DNA of 6,500 bases from Thermoplasmatota archaeon (GCA_016929175.1 JAFGJI010000125.1:1-6500), one strand, 5' to 3'. Counted from the stretch's first letter, positions 1 through 5,932 are shown. A program made the numbers and translations. Notes: generated by a model from the sequence alone, not told the origin.

Positions 1-270
1 GGCAAGGATATGATCGCGGTGGCGGGGAGCAATAAGGTGCTCCCTGCGGGCATCGACAACTACAGGAAGGTCATGAGACCCACCGACGAGATCATGGAAC
101 CTCTGGACGGTATCAGGATAATGAACTACTACTTCGACCAGACCCCACTTCATCTGGTAAGCCGGATCGTTACCGAGAAAGGACCCATGGGCCCCCACGA
201 GATCATCCGGGAGGCGAACGAGAAAAAGGTCCACCCCCTGGTATCGGAATTCTATTCCAGAGGCCTCTGA
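1..270 (+). CDS. C-terminal part of an unrecognised protein (5' end outside window)
   Basis: The reading frame is open from base 1 (Gly-Lys-Asp before the first Met at base 10) and ends at TGA 268-270, so this is probably the last 89 residues of a longer gene. A start at base 10 cannot be excluded, but no ribosome binding site can be judged there. The visible part has no membrane segment and no cysteine. It contains an AVAGSNKV stretch near its start and a Met/Pro/Gly-rich turn (KGPMGPHEI) near residue 65. The GSNKV stretch weakly recalls the LUD (lactate utilization) fold, but the remainder does not clearly fit and I assign no function. It is followed by a separate promoter, so it is probably not in the operon that starts at 310. 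Confidence 0.6.
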   Translation, partial: GKDMIAVAGSNKVLPAGIDNYRKVMRPTDEIMEPLDGIRIMNYYFDQTPLHLVSRIVTEKGPMGPHEIIREANEKKVHPLVSEFYSRGL

Positions 271-280
271 AAAGCAAATG

Positions 281-287
281 TTTTATC
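281..287 (+). promoter_or_regulatory. TATA-like box for the zinc-ribbon/Cys-tail/radical SAM operon
   Basis: TTTTATC sits in the only AT-rich patch of the 39-base gap between the upstream stop and the ATG at 310. Its centre is about 26 bases before that ATG, the normal TATA-to-start distance in archaea. The mRNA would therefore start at or near the ATG and be leaderless, which fits the absence of a ribosome binding site in front of base 310. The three following genes have almost no spacing, so this is probably the promoter of the whole operon. Confidence 0.5.
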
Positions 288-309
288 AGCAGAACACGAT
301 TGACTGGCA

Positions 310-699
310 ATGAGGACATGGTTGAAGGTCGTTCTGATATCGCTGGGAGTGTTCTTCCTGATCCTTTCCGCCATATGGTTCCTTGCATTGTCGACATCCG
401 GTTTTCCGATATACCTGATCTTCCAGTTCATATTTCTCTTCATCCTCGGGTCCGTTCCGATTGTCATCGTCATATTGGTATCCAAGCGAGAGAGGCCTCC
501 CGAGGTGCGGATCGACCAGAGGATAGAGATAAAGGGTGAAGACCTTGTCGGGGGTGACAGGTCATACGAGAAGCTGAAATGCCACAACTGCGGTGCGGGC
601 CTGGAAACGAAGGATGTGAGGTTCACGGATGCGGGAATGATGGTGAAATGCCCTTACTGCGATCAGGTATATGCGATCGAAGAGAAACCGAAGTGGTAG
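310..699 (+). CDS. Small membrane protein with cytoplasmic zinc ribbon
   Basis: This 129-residue protein has two hydrophobic segments (about residues 7-27 and 33-57), joined by a very short turn. A charged linker and a C-terminal zinc ribbon follow, with paired cysteines C91-x2-C94 and C114-x2-C117. The hairpin topology and the SKRER sequence after the second helix place the ribbon in the cytoplasm. No family name is recognised; zinc-ribbon domains of this kind bind nucleic acid or protein partners. The start is supported by a TATA-like box about 26 bases upstream, consistent with a leaderless mRNA. The stop codon TAG (697-699) is ten bases before the ATG of the next gene, so it is the first gene of an operon with the Cys-tailed membrane protein and the radical SAM enzyme. 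A helper or scaffold role in that system is inference from position only. Confidence 0.8.
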   Translation: MRTWLKVVLISLGVFFLILSAIWFLALSTSGFPIYLIFQFIFLFILGSVPIVIVILVSKRERPPEVRIDQRIEIKGEDLVGGDRSYEKLKCHNCGAGLETKDVRFTDAGMMVKCPYCDQVYAIEEKPKW

Positions 700-708
700 G
701 TGGAGAGG

Positions 709-2316
709 ATGCCGGGAGAGAATGAGAGAAAGAGGCATACCGTACGGCTGTTTGCGGCAATGATGCTGGGCGCCGTCCTGCTGGCCGGAACCCTGATGTT
801 CGTTGTGCAGGAGGTTTCAGCCGCGGATTACGATTTTGAACTCACTCGCGAGGAGGCCACGGTGCGTACAAGGACGGATGGAATGGCGGGCATAAGCTAT
901 ACCTTCGACTTCATCAATTACGGCACCGGCCTGAACGTGGTCGATATCGGGATGCCCAACAAATACTACAGGCTCTCCACCGCCACGGCCCATGTGACCA
1001 CCTATTCATCCGGAGGGGGGGTCATAAAGGACAGGGACGTCTCTGATATCAGGAGGTCCGAGTACGTGGACCCCGGAGTGGAGGTCCACATAAATGCAGG
1101 ATCGGACCACCGTGTGGTTGTGGAGTTCTCCATTGTCTGTGACAGGATGGTATGGGAGAGCCCCGGGAACGAGAACATGGCCAGCGTCGAGTTCCGCCCC
1201 ACGTGGTTCGACCCCGATTATCAGAGGGGTAATACCGGTGAGCTGACGGTCCATCTCATCCTGCCGTCAACGGTCCCCGACCTGAACTACACCGCATGGC
1301 ACAACAGGGAGTGGGACGCATATACCCTGACCGAGGAGGGGTGGAGGCTCACCTGGTATTGGGGGGAAAGGTCCCCGTCGTCGATCAGCCGCGGCAACTG
1401 CGATGTTGGGGTCGCCTTCGACAGGCAGTACGTGGACAAGGTCTGGGAGGAGACCATCCTGACAGCGATGATGGAATTCTTCGCAGCCGCTTTAATCCTA
1501 CTTTGCTCGTTATCCCCCATTATCTTCATTGTGATAGTGGTCGCCATCGCGATATATGTGTCGATAAAGAAGAGCAGGGACTATTTCCGTCCCTCGATCA
1601 CGATGCCGGGGGCTCCTCCGAGAACCGGTCTGACAGCTCCGGAAGCGGCGATGGTGCTGGAGCTCCCGCTCAACAAGGTCCTTGCGTTCATACTCTACGG
1701 CATGCTCAAGAAAGGAGCGATACAGATGACGTCCCGGGAACCTGTGAGGTTCGGATGGGTCGACAGGAACCTTCTCACGGAGGATTACGAGAGGGACGTC
1801 TTCGATGCCATGGAGTCCGACGGGACAATGAACAAGGACCAGCTGGAAAAGGCCCTGAGAGACATGATCAAGGCCACGGAAAAGAAGATGACAGGGTTCA
1901 GCCAGAGGAAGACCCAGCAGTATTACAGGAGCATCGTGGAAAAGGCCTGGGAGGAAGTTAAGGGCACAACGGACCCCGGGTCCCTGGAAATGGCAGTGAA
2001 GAAGAACGATGAGTGGCTCCCCCTTGCCCATGACTGCGACCGGAGGATGGACCTCTATGTATTCCCCGTTATCATCCATCATCCGGCACACAGCTCCGGG
2101 GTTGCCGGCCCGGGAATAGGGAGCTTCGCCAGGTCCTATGTCAACAACATCAATGATCTGACCAAGAACGTGGTCTCAAGCACGAACAAACTGACCACTT
2201 CCATAGTGAACACACTGCACCCCCCCTCCTCGGGGGGGCGATCCGGAGGCTTCAGCGGAGGCGGATGCGCCTGTGCCTGTGCATGCGCCTGTGCCTGTGC
2301 GGGGGGTGGTAGATGA
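709..2316 (+). CDS. DUF2207-like membrane protein with C-terminal (Cys-Ala)6 tail, putative radical SAM substrate
   Basis: This protein has 535 residues from ATG 709. A GTG at 700 is in frame and abuts the previous stop, but GGTGG at 699-703 is well placed as a binding site for the ATG. Residues 1-38 form a signal peptide with a likely cut after VSA. An extracellular beta-rich domain follows to about 245, then a long hydrophobic stretch (about 250-286) followed by KKSR, which places the rest in the cytoplasm. Residues about 307-345 (LTAPEAA... GMLKKGAIQM) resemble the winged-helix-like segment of DUF2207 proteins, and a charged helical region follows. The C-terminus is Gly/Ser-rich, then six Cys-Ala dipeptides (Cys 520, 522, 524, 526, 528, 530), then GGGR. 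DUF2207-type proteins often end in a plain Gly-rich tail; here cysteines are set into it. The stop overlaps the start of a radical SAM/SPASM gene by four bases. I infer that the tail is modified by that enzyme, perhaps to thioethers. Metal binding by the unmodified tail is the alternative. The DUF2207 assignment is by architecture, not by search. Confidence 0.85.
   Translation: MPGENERKRHTVRLFAAMMLGAVLLAGTLMFVVQEVSAADYDFELTREEATVRTRTDGMAGISYTFDFINYGTGLNVVDIGMPNKYYRLSTATAHVTTYSSGGGVIKDRDVSDIRRSEYVDPGVEVHINAGSDHRVVVEFSIVCDRMVWESPGNENMASVEFRPTWFDPDYQRGNTGELTVHLILPSTVPDLNYTAWHNREWDAYTLTEEGWRLTWYWGERSPSSISRGNCDVGVAFDRQYVDKVWEETILTAMMEFFAAALILLCSLSPIIFIVIVVAIAIYVSIKKSRDYFRPSITMPGAPPRTGLTAPEAAMVLELPLNKVLAFILYGMLKKGAIQMTSREPVRFGWVDRNLLTEDYERDVFDAMESDGTMNKDQLEKALRDMIKATEKKMTGFSQRKTQQYYRSIVEKAWEEVKGTTDPGSLEMAVKKNDEWLPLAHDCDRRMDLYVFPVIIHHPAHSSGVAGPGIGSFARSYVNNINDLTKNVVSSTNKLTTSIVNTLHPPSSGGRSGGFSGGGCACACACACACAGGGR
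2220..2238 (+). other. Perfect G:C hairpin of homopolymer runs inside the tail coding region
   Basis: Seven C (2220-2226), the loop TCCTC and seven G (2232-2238) form a perfect 7-bp G:C stem in the mRNA, 27 bases before the Cys-Ala codons. The bases encode His-Pro-Pro-Ser-Ser-Gly-Gly, so they may only reflect Pro and Gly codon choice. A slip in either run would remove the Cys-Ala tail from the protein. Confidence 0.5.
2266..2301 (+). repeat. Tandem 18-base duplication encoding (Cys-Ala)3 twice
   Basis: Bases 2266-2283 and 2284-2301 are two adjacent 18-base units that match at 17 of 18 positions, differing only in the last base (GCA versus GCG, both Ala). Each encodes Cys-Ala-Cys-Ala-Cys-Ala with the codon order TGC GCC TGT GCC TGT GCN. 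The six-fold tail therefore arose most simply by duplication of a three-fold unit. Confidence 0.9.
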
Positions 2317-3638
2317 TGCTCGAGCTGTTCACCAAGAGGATCGTCAGGGAGGGTGTCCACCATTTTCAGGGAAAGGGTAAGCTCGAAGGAAAGAGGATAC
2401 ACCTGAGGGTGGATTCGAAGGACAGGGGGATACTCATCATAGATGCCTCCAGGATGCTCATTCTCAACAGGACGGGGCTTGAGTTCACCTATCTGATCCT
2501 CGAGGGTCTGGATGACCAAAGCATAGTGAAACGCATCCGTCGTGTATACAGGGTGAAGAAGGAGGAGGTCCTTCAGGACCTCAAGCTCTTCAGGGAAGAG
2601 TTCGATGCTGCTGTCGCATCGGAGGAGATAATCTCCGACATGGAGGACGACCTGTCCAGGCTCTACGAGGGGCAGAAAGCCCCCTACAGGATGGACCTGG
2701 CACTGACATACAGGTGCTCCAACGACTGCATGCACTGCTACAACGAGACCAAGGATAAGAAGGAGCTTTCAACGGACCAGTGGAAGAAGGTGTTAGAAAA
2801 GCTGTGGGATCTCGGGATCCCCCACATAGTGTTCACCGGGGGTGAGCCGACCCTGCTTGAGGATCTGCCGGAGCTCATCGCGTATGCGGAGGACCTAGGC
2901 CAGATAACCGGGCTCAACACCAACGGCAGGAAGCTGAAGGATAAAAAATATCTGAAGAGGCTCATGGATGCCGGTCTGGACCATGTCCAGATAACCCTGG
3001 CCTCGCACGATGAGGAGGTCCACGAGAGGATAACCCGGGGGAAGGGCTCCCACCGGGAGACCGTTCAGGCCATCAGGAACTGTCTTGAAGCCGTGATATA
3101 CCTGGTCACGAACACCACGATCATGGAAGAGAACAGGGATGGGGTCCTGGATACGATCTCTTTCCTCCGGGACCTTGGTGTAAAGCACATAGCGGTGAAC
3201 TCGCTGATAAGGTCCGGAAAGGGAAAGAGCGCCAGGGGACTTGAACCTGCCGACCTGGGTACCATACTCGAGAAAGGCAGGGACATGGGGAGGTTGTCCG
3301 GGTTCGAGTTCAGATGGTATTCCCCGACACCTTACTGCATTCTCAACCCAATGTCCCTGGGCCTGGGCATCAGGCAGTGCTCCGCCTGCAGGCTGAACAT
3401 GGCCGTGGAGCCGGACGGGGCGGTGATACCCTGCCAGAGCTATTACGAGCCTCTCGGGAACATCCTCAGGGACCGGTGGAAGGATATCTGGGAGCACGAG
3501 CTCTGCAGAAAGGTCCGGGAAAGGGGTGAGCTCCCGAGGGGATGCAAAGGATGCGACCTACTGGAAGTATGTGGCGGGGGCTGTCCCCTCTCCTGGAAGT
3601 CCGGGGAATATACCTGCATGAACGTGCTCTCATCATGA
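2313..3638 (+). CDS. Radical SAM/SPASM peptide-modifying enzyme with N-terminal PqqD-like domain
   Basis: This 441-residue protein has the three-part layout of RiPP-maturing radical SAM enzymes. Residues about 20-100 look like a PqqD-type recognition element (strand pair ILIIDASRMLILN, then helices of the IVKRIRRVYRVKKEEVLQDL type). The radical SAM core begins with C135-x3-C139-x2-C142, the ligands of the SAM-bound 4Fe-4S cluster, followed by GGEP at 176-179, the SAM amino-group contact. The SPASM domain shows C359-x9-G-x4-C374, then C411-x2-C414-x5-C420-x3-C424 and a last C435, exactly the consensus spacing; C356 is an extra nearby cysteine. Such enzymes carry auxiliary clusters and typically form thioether or C-C crosslinks in peptides. 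The start ATG overlaps the TGA of the Cys-tailed gene (ATGA), implying translational coupling; ATG at 2316 is an alternative start. The obvious candidate substrate is the (Cys-Ala)6 tail encoded immediately upstream. The chemistry is inferred, and a heme or quinone-cofactor maturase role is less likely given that context. Confidence 0.93.
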   Translation: MMLELFTKRIVREGVHHFQGKGKLEGKRIHLRVDSKDRGILIIDASRMLILNRTGLEFTYLILEGLDDQSIVKRIRRVYRVKKEEVLQDLKLFREEFDAAVASEEIISDMEDDLSRLYEGQKAPYRMDLALTYRCSNDCMHCYNETKDKKELSTDQWKKVLEKLWDLGIPHIVFTGGEPTLLEDLPELIAYAEDLGQITGLNTNGRKLKDKKYLKRLMDAGLDHVQITLASHDEEVHERITRGKGSHRETVQAIRNCLEAVIYLVTNTTIMEENRDGVLDTISFLRDLGVKHIAVNSLIRSGKGKSARGLEPADLGTILEKGRDMGRLSGFEFRWYSPTPYCILNPMSLGLGIRQCSACRLNMAVEPDGAVIPCQSYYEPLGNILRDRWKDIWEHELCRKVRERGELPRGCKGCDLLEVCGGGCPLSWKSGEYTCMNVLSS

Positions 3639-4310
3639 GATGTCGATGACGGCCCATACCATGGGAATGTAGAACAGGGTGGGGGGTAGGTCGTCAAGGA
3701 CCTTTCCGTGCTGTGCGGCGTATTCCCGCTCGATACTCACATTTCTGCTCATCTCCTCCGGCGAGGTGTCGATCGGTATCAGTCCGAACCTGTGTTTGAG
3801 ACCCATACCCGAGATCAGGTCCAGAAGGTCCATTCCCGCTTCCGGGTTGCCTCCCTCTTCCATTATGATGTCCCTCTCGTACAGCACGAGCGAAGAGAGC
3901 TCGGGCGGGTGGACCATGGAACGGTTCCAGACAGGTTCGCCGAGGATAACGACCTTCCGGTTCGCCACCCTGATCATCTCTTTCAGGAGCGCTGCCATAT
4001 CCTGGTTCCAGATAAAAAGGAAGCTTGAATAGACAAGATCGAAGCTACCGTCCGCGAAGGGGAGTTTCCTTCCGTCCCCCTGCACGACATCCATCCCCCT
4101 CTTCCTTGCGTTCTGCACCTCTTCAGGGGACAGGTCCAGGCCTTTCAGCTCCATCAGGCCCGAGAGGTTCTCCATCACCATTCCCGAACCGCAACCGACA
4201 TCAAGACCGGTGGTGCAGTCACTGCAGTAGGTCCTGATCAGATACCTCTGCCATTCCCTGAACCAGCCTGCCTGTATCCTCTGCATCTCCGCTGACTGTA
4301 CTCCGGTCAT
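3633..4310 (-). CDS. Class I SAM-dependent methyltransferase
   Basis: This 225-residue protein is of the Methyltransf_11 type. Motif I is LDVGCGSG (residues 36-43), the SAM-binding glycine loop. D59 in LKGLDLS is the acidic residue expected to hold the ribose. GDGRKLPFADGSFDLVYS (about 78-95) is the adenine-contact and post-II region. The C-terminal half carries no extra domain, so the substrate cannot be told from sequence. No membrane segment is seen. The chosen ATG lies about 26 bases from a T-rich TATA-like box on the minus strand, consistent with a leaderless mRNA; Met9 would be an alternative start. The gene converges on the radical SAM gene and the two coding regions share six bases at their ends. 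A role in modifying the Cys-tailed protein is possible but unsupported, because the gene is on the opposite strand with its own promoter. Confidence 0.9.
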   Translation of the reverse strand: MTGVQSAEMQRIQAGWFREWQRYLIRTYCSDCTTGLDVGCGSGMVMENLSGLMELKGLDLSPEEVQNARKRGMDVVQGDGRKLPFADGSFDLVYSSFLFIWNQDMAALLKEMIRVANRKVVILGEPVWNRSMVHPPELSSLVLYERDIIMEEGGNPEAGMDLLDLISGMGLKHRFGLIPIDTSPEEMSRNVSIEREYAAQHGKVLDDLPPTLFYIPMVWAVIDIS

Positions 4311-4331
4311 GGATGTATATTCTGAACTGTA

Positions 4332-4341
4332 AGATAAAAAA
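4332..4341 (-). promoter_or_regulatory. TATA-like box for the methyltransferase
   Basis: On the minus strand the sequence reads TTTTTTATCT, centred about 26 bases before the ATG at 4310. There is no ribosome binding site before that ATG, so a leaderless transcript is likely. The T run also lies 29 bases after the end of the last stem of the adjacent putative small RNA and could serve as its terminator. Confidence 0.45.
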
Positions 4342-4369
4342 CTTGACGTTGCATGACCACTTCAGGAAT

Positions 4370-4486
4370 GACAGGGGCGCTTTTCACTCGCGAACGAGGC
4401 CGCCCCCCTGTCCAAACGGGATGGGGTTAGGAAGAGAGGATTGAATGCGTGATTTAAAACAAAATCTTGTATCGCCCATCCCGTCA
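4370..4486 (-). ncRNA. Putative structured small RNA, copy 1
   Basis: Read on the minus strand, a BRE/TATA promoter (4508-4521) predicts a start near 4486, just before the first stem. Stem A is 10 perfect pairs (4475-4484 with 4416-4425) closing a 49-nt loop. After three bases, stem B is 8 perfect pairs (4405-4412 with 4370-4377). Inside stem B is a small hairpin, CTCG-TTCG-CGAG (4387-4398). The predicted RNA is about 117 nt. A second copy lies upstream with the same layout, and its stem bases differ in a compensating way, which argues for selection on RNA structure. The conserved loop segment (4430-4443) reads CAATCCTCTCTTCC in the RNA. I recognise no known family; it is not tRNA, 5S rRNA, SRP RNA or RNase P RNA. 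The 3' end is uncertain and may extend to the T run at 4336-4341. Confidence 0.55.
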
Positions 4487-4507
4487 TATTATCTAATGTA
4501 TTGGCCC

Positions 4508-4521
4508 TATATAAATTTTTC
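4508..4521 (-). promoter_or_regulatory. BRE and TATA box for small RNA copy 1
   Basis: The minus strand reads GAAAAA followed directly by TTTATATA, a close match to the archaeal BRE plus TATA consensus. With the usual spacing of about 25 bases, transcription would begin near 4486, within two bases of the first stem of the predicted RNA. No protein start lies at a fitting distance, which supports an RNA gene. Confidence 0.6.
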
Positions 4522-4552
4522 AATCTATTGTTATATACCGGATAAGAAGGGT

Positions 4553-4668
4553 GAGGGGGGAAGGAGGCTCCGCGCACGGTGCACTCCCCCCTCGTCACGG
4601 AGTGGGATGGGGGGGAAGAGGGGATTGGATGTGTGGTATTCAAAAAGAGTACTCCTCGCCACTCCGCA
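4553..4668 (-). ncRNA. Putative structured small RNA, copy 2
   Basis: This copy has the same layout on the minus strand as the RNA at 4370-4486, and a predicted length of about 116 nt. The promoter box at 4690-4697 predicts a start near 4667, at the first stem. Stem A is 8 perfect pairs (4659-4666 with 4598-4605) with a 53-nt loop; the paired sequence is CGGAGTGG/CCACTCCG against ACGGGATGGG/CCCATCCCGT in copy 1. After four bases, stem B is GAGGGGGG/CCCCCCTC (4586-4593 with 4553-4560), against GACAGGGG/CCCCTGTC in copy 1. The small inner hairpin is CCG-TGCG-CGG (4570-4579). The loop segment at 4614-4627 matches copy 1 at 13 of 14 bases. The function is unknown. A pseudogene or a non-transcribed duplicate is possible. 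Confidence 0.5.
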
Positions 4669-4689
4669 GGTGATCATTCTCACCGGGAC

Positions 4690-4703
4690 TATATAAGTCT
4701 TCT
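4690..4703 (-). promoter_or_regulatory. BRE and TATA box for small RNA copy 2
   Basis: The minus strand reads AGAAGA and then CTTATATA. The box holds the same position relative to the predicted RNA as in copy 1 (about 25 bases before the first stem). It is one base weaker against the archaeal consensus than copy 1. Confidence 0.5.
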
Positions 4704-4783
4704 AATAACCCGCTTAAAATGAGGTACACATATGCACCCGGGAGCCTTCATTCGGGACCTTTCCCCGGAGGCCTCCGAAGACA
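4698..4783. other. Gap after the permease stop, no gene seen
   Basis: This stretch separates the permease stop from small RNA copy 2. It holds the BRE of copy 2 at its left end and a perfect 12-base palindrome at 4766-4777, six bases after the permease stop on the minus strand. The palindrome has no T run directly after it, so I do not call it a terminator. Confidence 0.4.
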
Positions 4784-5932
4784 CTACTTCCTCCTTATCT
4801 TCAGGGAGAACACGGCTCCGGACAGGAATATCAATGCGAACACTACAAGGATGAGGAGGTCGAACCAGATGTCCGCTATCCCCCACCCTCTGAGAAGCAC
4901 GGACCTCAGCCCCTCGACCGCATAGGTGACGGGGACGAAATACGAAACGGGCCGGAGCCATTCCGGGATCGCCTCCAGAGGCCAGAACACTCCCGAGAGA
5001 AGGAAAGCGGGTAGTACTAAAAACGGAAAGAACTGTATGGCCTGCGACTCTCTCTGTGCAAGGCTGGAGAGCAGGATCCCGAGAGAAACGCTCACGATTG
5101 CCAGGAGGGAGGCTATCAGGAAAGCGATCAGCGGATTCCCGACAATGATTATATCGAAGACCAGCATCGCAAGGGAGAGCAGTATCGCGACCTGGACCAT
5201 GCCGATGAGGCTGAAGGTGACGGCATATCCGAGGACTATCTCACCCTCCGTGACGGAGCTCGCAAGGAGCCGATCGAGTGTCCCGTTCGTCCTCTCCCCC
5301 ACGAACGTTATCAATGTAAGGAGCGTGGTAAGAAGGAAGACGACGAAACCCATGATCCCGGGGACGAACATATCTATGAACTCTGCGCCCTTTCCGTAAA
5401 TGGGCGAGCTTGTATCTATCGATAGGGGAGAGCTGTAACCCCTGTCCTCTATGGTTTTCAAGAGAGCGTCCGTGAAAGCCTTGTGGACCTCCGATGCCAC
5501 GTTCACATTGCTCTGATCGGACTTTATGCAGAGGGTTCCGTTCCCGAACTCCGTTCCAGGGTCAAGGAGCGGCTGCAGGAGCGATCTCGTGAAGTTCTCG
5601 GGGAAGTGGATGAAAGACCAATAATGGCCCGATTCCACGTCCTTCACACCCTCCTCGTAGGTATCCACCATGGTGATGATGAGCTTTCCTCCCTCGATAT
5701 TGGCGAGGACCTCATGAGAGACGACGATGGTCAGGTTCAGTTCGGGGACGAACATTCCAAGATCCTGATCGAGGACAACCACCCTGACCCCTTCGACCTC
5801 CCCGCTGAAGGCTATCCCGAATATGAACATCGCCATCACCGGTGCGAACAGTATGAGGGCAAGGCTTCGCCTGTCATGCCGGAGTGACCAGAGAAGCTTT
5901 CTGGTAACCATCAGCCCTCTTCTTACCTTCAT
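4784..5932 (-). CDS. ABC-2 type transporter permease
   Basis: This 382-residue permease has the ABC2_membrane_3 layout. A short cytoplasmic N-terminus precedes the first helix (about residues 23-42), then comes a large external domain to about 187, then five or more closely spaced helices from about 190 to the end. The typical ABC-2 signature is present: SLGILLSSLAQRE, then LSGVFWPLEAIPEWL and PVTYAVEGLR near the C-terminus. The start at 5932 is chosen because a strong GGAGGTGG site lies four bases upstream and because this ATG overlaps the TGA of the ATPase gene (ATGA). The in-frame ATG at 5950 would place that site inside the gene. It should form a dimeric exporter with the adjacent ATPase. 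Family members export drugs, lipids or peptides, or serve polymer export; the substrate cannot be told here. Confidence 0.93.
   Translation of the reverse strand: MKVRRGLMVTRKLLWSLRHDRRSLALILFAPVMAMFIFGIAFSGEVEGVRVVVLDQDLGMFVPELNLTIVVSHEVLANIEGGKLIITMVDTYEEGVKDVESGHYWSFIHFPENFTRSLLQPLLDPGTEFGNGTLCIKSDQSNVNVASEVHKAFTDALLKTIEDRGYSSPLSIDTSSPIYGKGAEFIDMFVPGIMGFVVFLLTTLLTLITFVGERTNGTLDRLLASSVTEGEIVLGYAVTFSLIGMVQVAILLSLAMLVFDIIIVGNPLIAFLIASLLAIVSVSLGILLSSLAQRESQAIQFFPFLVLPAFLLSGVFWPLEAIPEWLRPVSYFVPVTYAVEGLRSVLLRGWGIADIWFDLLILVVFALIFLSGAVFSLKIRRK

Larger units (their letters stand above)
4370..4697. repeat. Diverged direct repeat, two units of about 140 bases
   Basis: Unit 1 spans about 4370-4515 and unit 2 about 4553-4697. 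Matching landmarks keep a steady offset: CGCG at 4389 and 4571 (182), GGGATGGG at 4418 and 4604 (186), GGAAGAGRGGATTG at 4430 and 4614 (184), and the TATATAA box at 4508 and 4690 (182). Identity is patchy overall, but the order of all landmarks is kept. No open reading frame is shared between the units, and there are no terminal inverted repeats or target duplications to suggest an insertion element. Confidence 0.7.

Noticed and set aside
2136..2735. Long minus-strand open frame with an Ala-Gln/His-Ala repeat
   Set aside because: It is the shadow of the Cys-Ala repeat and of the radical SAM gene on the other strand; both plus-strand genes have clear domains and start signals.
3633..4310. Methyltransferase as a tailoring enzyme of the Cys-tailed protein
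   Set aside because: Methyltransferases do occur in RiPP clusters, but this one is on the opposite strand with its own promoter and has generic motifs only.
4362..4643. Minus-strand open frame of 93 codons across the two RNA copies
   Set aside because: It crosses both repeat units without a promoter or ribosome binding site at its start, has low-complexity Pro/Ser content, and the conservation between copies follows RNA pairing, not codons.
4445..4696. Plus-strand open frame of 83 codons
   Set aside because: It runs through the stems and TATA boxes of the putative RNAs, has no recognisable domain and no start signal, and is not shared by the two repeat copies.
4370..4697. Insertion element, MITE or CRISPR
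   Set aside because: There are only two diverged direct copies, with no terminal inverted repeats, no target duplication, no short identical repeats with spacers, and the paired bases covary.
4766..4777. 12-base palindrome after the permease stop as a terminator
   Set aside because: It leaves no loop unless pairs are opened, and no T run follows on the minus strand; archaeal termination usually relies on T runs.
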